Shown here: positions 63,611 to 64,000 of the stretch, piece after piece | Position numbering within the stretch: position 1 is the stretch's first letter | How the letters are laid out: every line of letters begins with the position of its first letter | DNA from: Azospirillum oryzae | GTDB lineage: Bacteria > Pseudomonadota > Alphaproteobacteria > Azospirillales > Azospirillaceae | Direction of reading: 5' to 3' | Assembly: GCF_008364795.1 (NCBI RefSeq) | Contig: NZ_VTTM01000016.1 | Coordinates: forward strand, 62,001-126,000 | DNA length: 64,000 nucleotides | The notes under the pieces: generated by a model | The model's database searches: none | Told to the model about the DNA's origin: nothing | The model's input: the letters and a program-made list of their open reading frames with translations, nothing else | Translations under genes and position numbers: made by a program

Positions 63611-64000
63611 TCAACGGCTGCTCAACCGGTCCCCCGGCAGCCTCTCGTCGAGCGCCAGATTCAGCAGCAGCACATTCACCCGCGGTTCGCCGAACAGGCC
63701 GAGCTGCCGGCCCTCGGTATACTCCGCCACCAGGGCGCGGACGCGGTCGGGCGGCAGGTTGCGGGCCTTGGCGACGCGCTCCACCTGGAAGGCCGCGCCG
63801 GCCGGCGAGATGTGCGGGTCCAGGCCGCTGCCCGACGCGGTGGCGAGGTCGGCCGGCACCGGCCCCGGCGCGTCGGGGTTGGCCGCCCGCAGCTCCGCGA
63901 TGGCCTTGGCCTGCGCCTCGATCAGCGCCTTGTTGATCGCGCCCAGATTGCCGGCGCCGCTGTTCGCCGCGTCATAGCCTTGACCGGCCGCCGACGGGCG
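63611..64000 (-). CDS. kdpC: KdpC, potassium-transporting ATPase subunit C (partial, 5' end outside window)
   Basis: The last 129 residues of KdpC lie in the window and the gene runs off the right edge. Family motifs are RPSAAGQGYDAANSGAGNLG at the edge, ASGSGLDPHISPAGAAFQVERVAKARNLP and PRVNVLLLNLALDERL. KdpC is the periplasm-facing assembly and affinity subunit of the KdpFABC K+ pump; kdpB and kdpA are expected just beyond the edge. Convergent with nirK. Confidence 0.92.
   Translation of the reverse strand, partial: RPSAAGQGYDAANSGAGNLGAINKALIEAQAKAIAELRAANPDAPGPVPADLATASGSGLDPHISPAGAAFQVERVAKARNLPPDRVRALVAEYTEGRQLGLFGEPRVNVLLLNLALDERLPGDRLSSR

Overview
The window is about 64 kb of high-GC DNA packed with genes. 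It reads as an alphaproteobacterial replicon, most like Azospirillum or a close Rhodospirillales relative. This call rests on gene content (an AYRGAGR-type CO dehydrogenase-like cluster, TAXI-TRAP transporter, choline uptake with BetI, NirK/Nor denitrification, kynurenine pathway, many c-di-GMP and ECF signalling genes) and codon use; no rRNA or tRNA is present to fix the taxonomy.

Layout. 0.3-9.6 kb: a small unknown protein, a bifunctional FadJ-like beta-oxidation protein, an SDR and small GNAT pair, an ECF sigma/ChrR anti-sigma pair, an MFS carrier, and an enoyl-CoA hydratase plus thiolase. 9.6-13.6 kb: choline/betaine ABC transporter (ATPase, permease, binding protein) with convergent betI and a BetI-like operator. 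13.7-19.5 kb: a tight three-gene signalling unit: membrane histidine kinase, DppA-like binding protein, REC-PAS-GGDEF cyclase. 19.5-27.2 kb: threonine dehydratase behind a threonine-rich leader peptide, a YitT protein, a dual-specificity phosphatase, two tandem paralogues of unrecognised family, a 5'-nucleotidase and a glutamine amidotransferase. 27.1-36.6 kb (minus strand): a form-II CO dehydrogenase-like operon, coxS-coxL-coxM, then coxD, coxE, a split XdhC and a MoeA-like/MocA fusion, interrupted by a DUF4160/DUF2442 gene pair. 36.9-43.5 kb: TAXI-TRAP binding protein, fused TRAP permease, DUF1850, NhaD-like antiporter, acyltransferase. 43.5-50.0 kb: RND pump with divergent TetR regulator, and an HD-GYP phosphodiesterase. 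50.2-55.7 kb: YchJ, a second YitT, aromatic aminotransferase, and divergent kynU-kynA-kynB. 55.7-63.6 kb: nitric oxide reductase genes (norE plus two small membrane proteins, divergent from norCBQD-mogA) and nirK. The window ends inside kdpC.

How the parts work together. NirK makes NO and NorCB reduces it to N2O. Both promoters carry a 14-bp FNR/NnrR-type palindrome (TTGAC-N4-GTCAA). A third copy lies far away, in the gap between the acyltransferase and RND genes. From there it points, with class-II spacing, at a roughly 94-nt stretch that folds into three hairpins and ends in a poly-U terminator. I read this as an undescribed anaerobiosis/NO-induced small RNA, and it is the most interesting signal in the window. 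The Mo-hydroxylase operon, its chaperones and mogA share a molybdenum-cofactor theme.

Other unusual items are a 104-bp two-palindrome repeat present twice in opposite orientations, whose ends supply stop codons to flanking genes; the kinase/peptide-binding-protein/cyclase unit; and the tandem unknown family. All calls come from reading the sequence; no searches were run.
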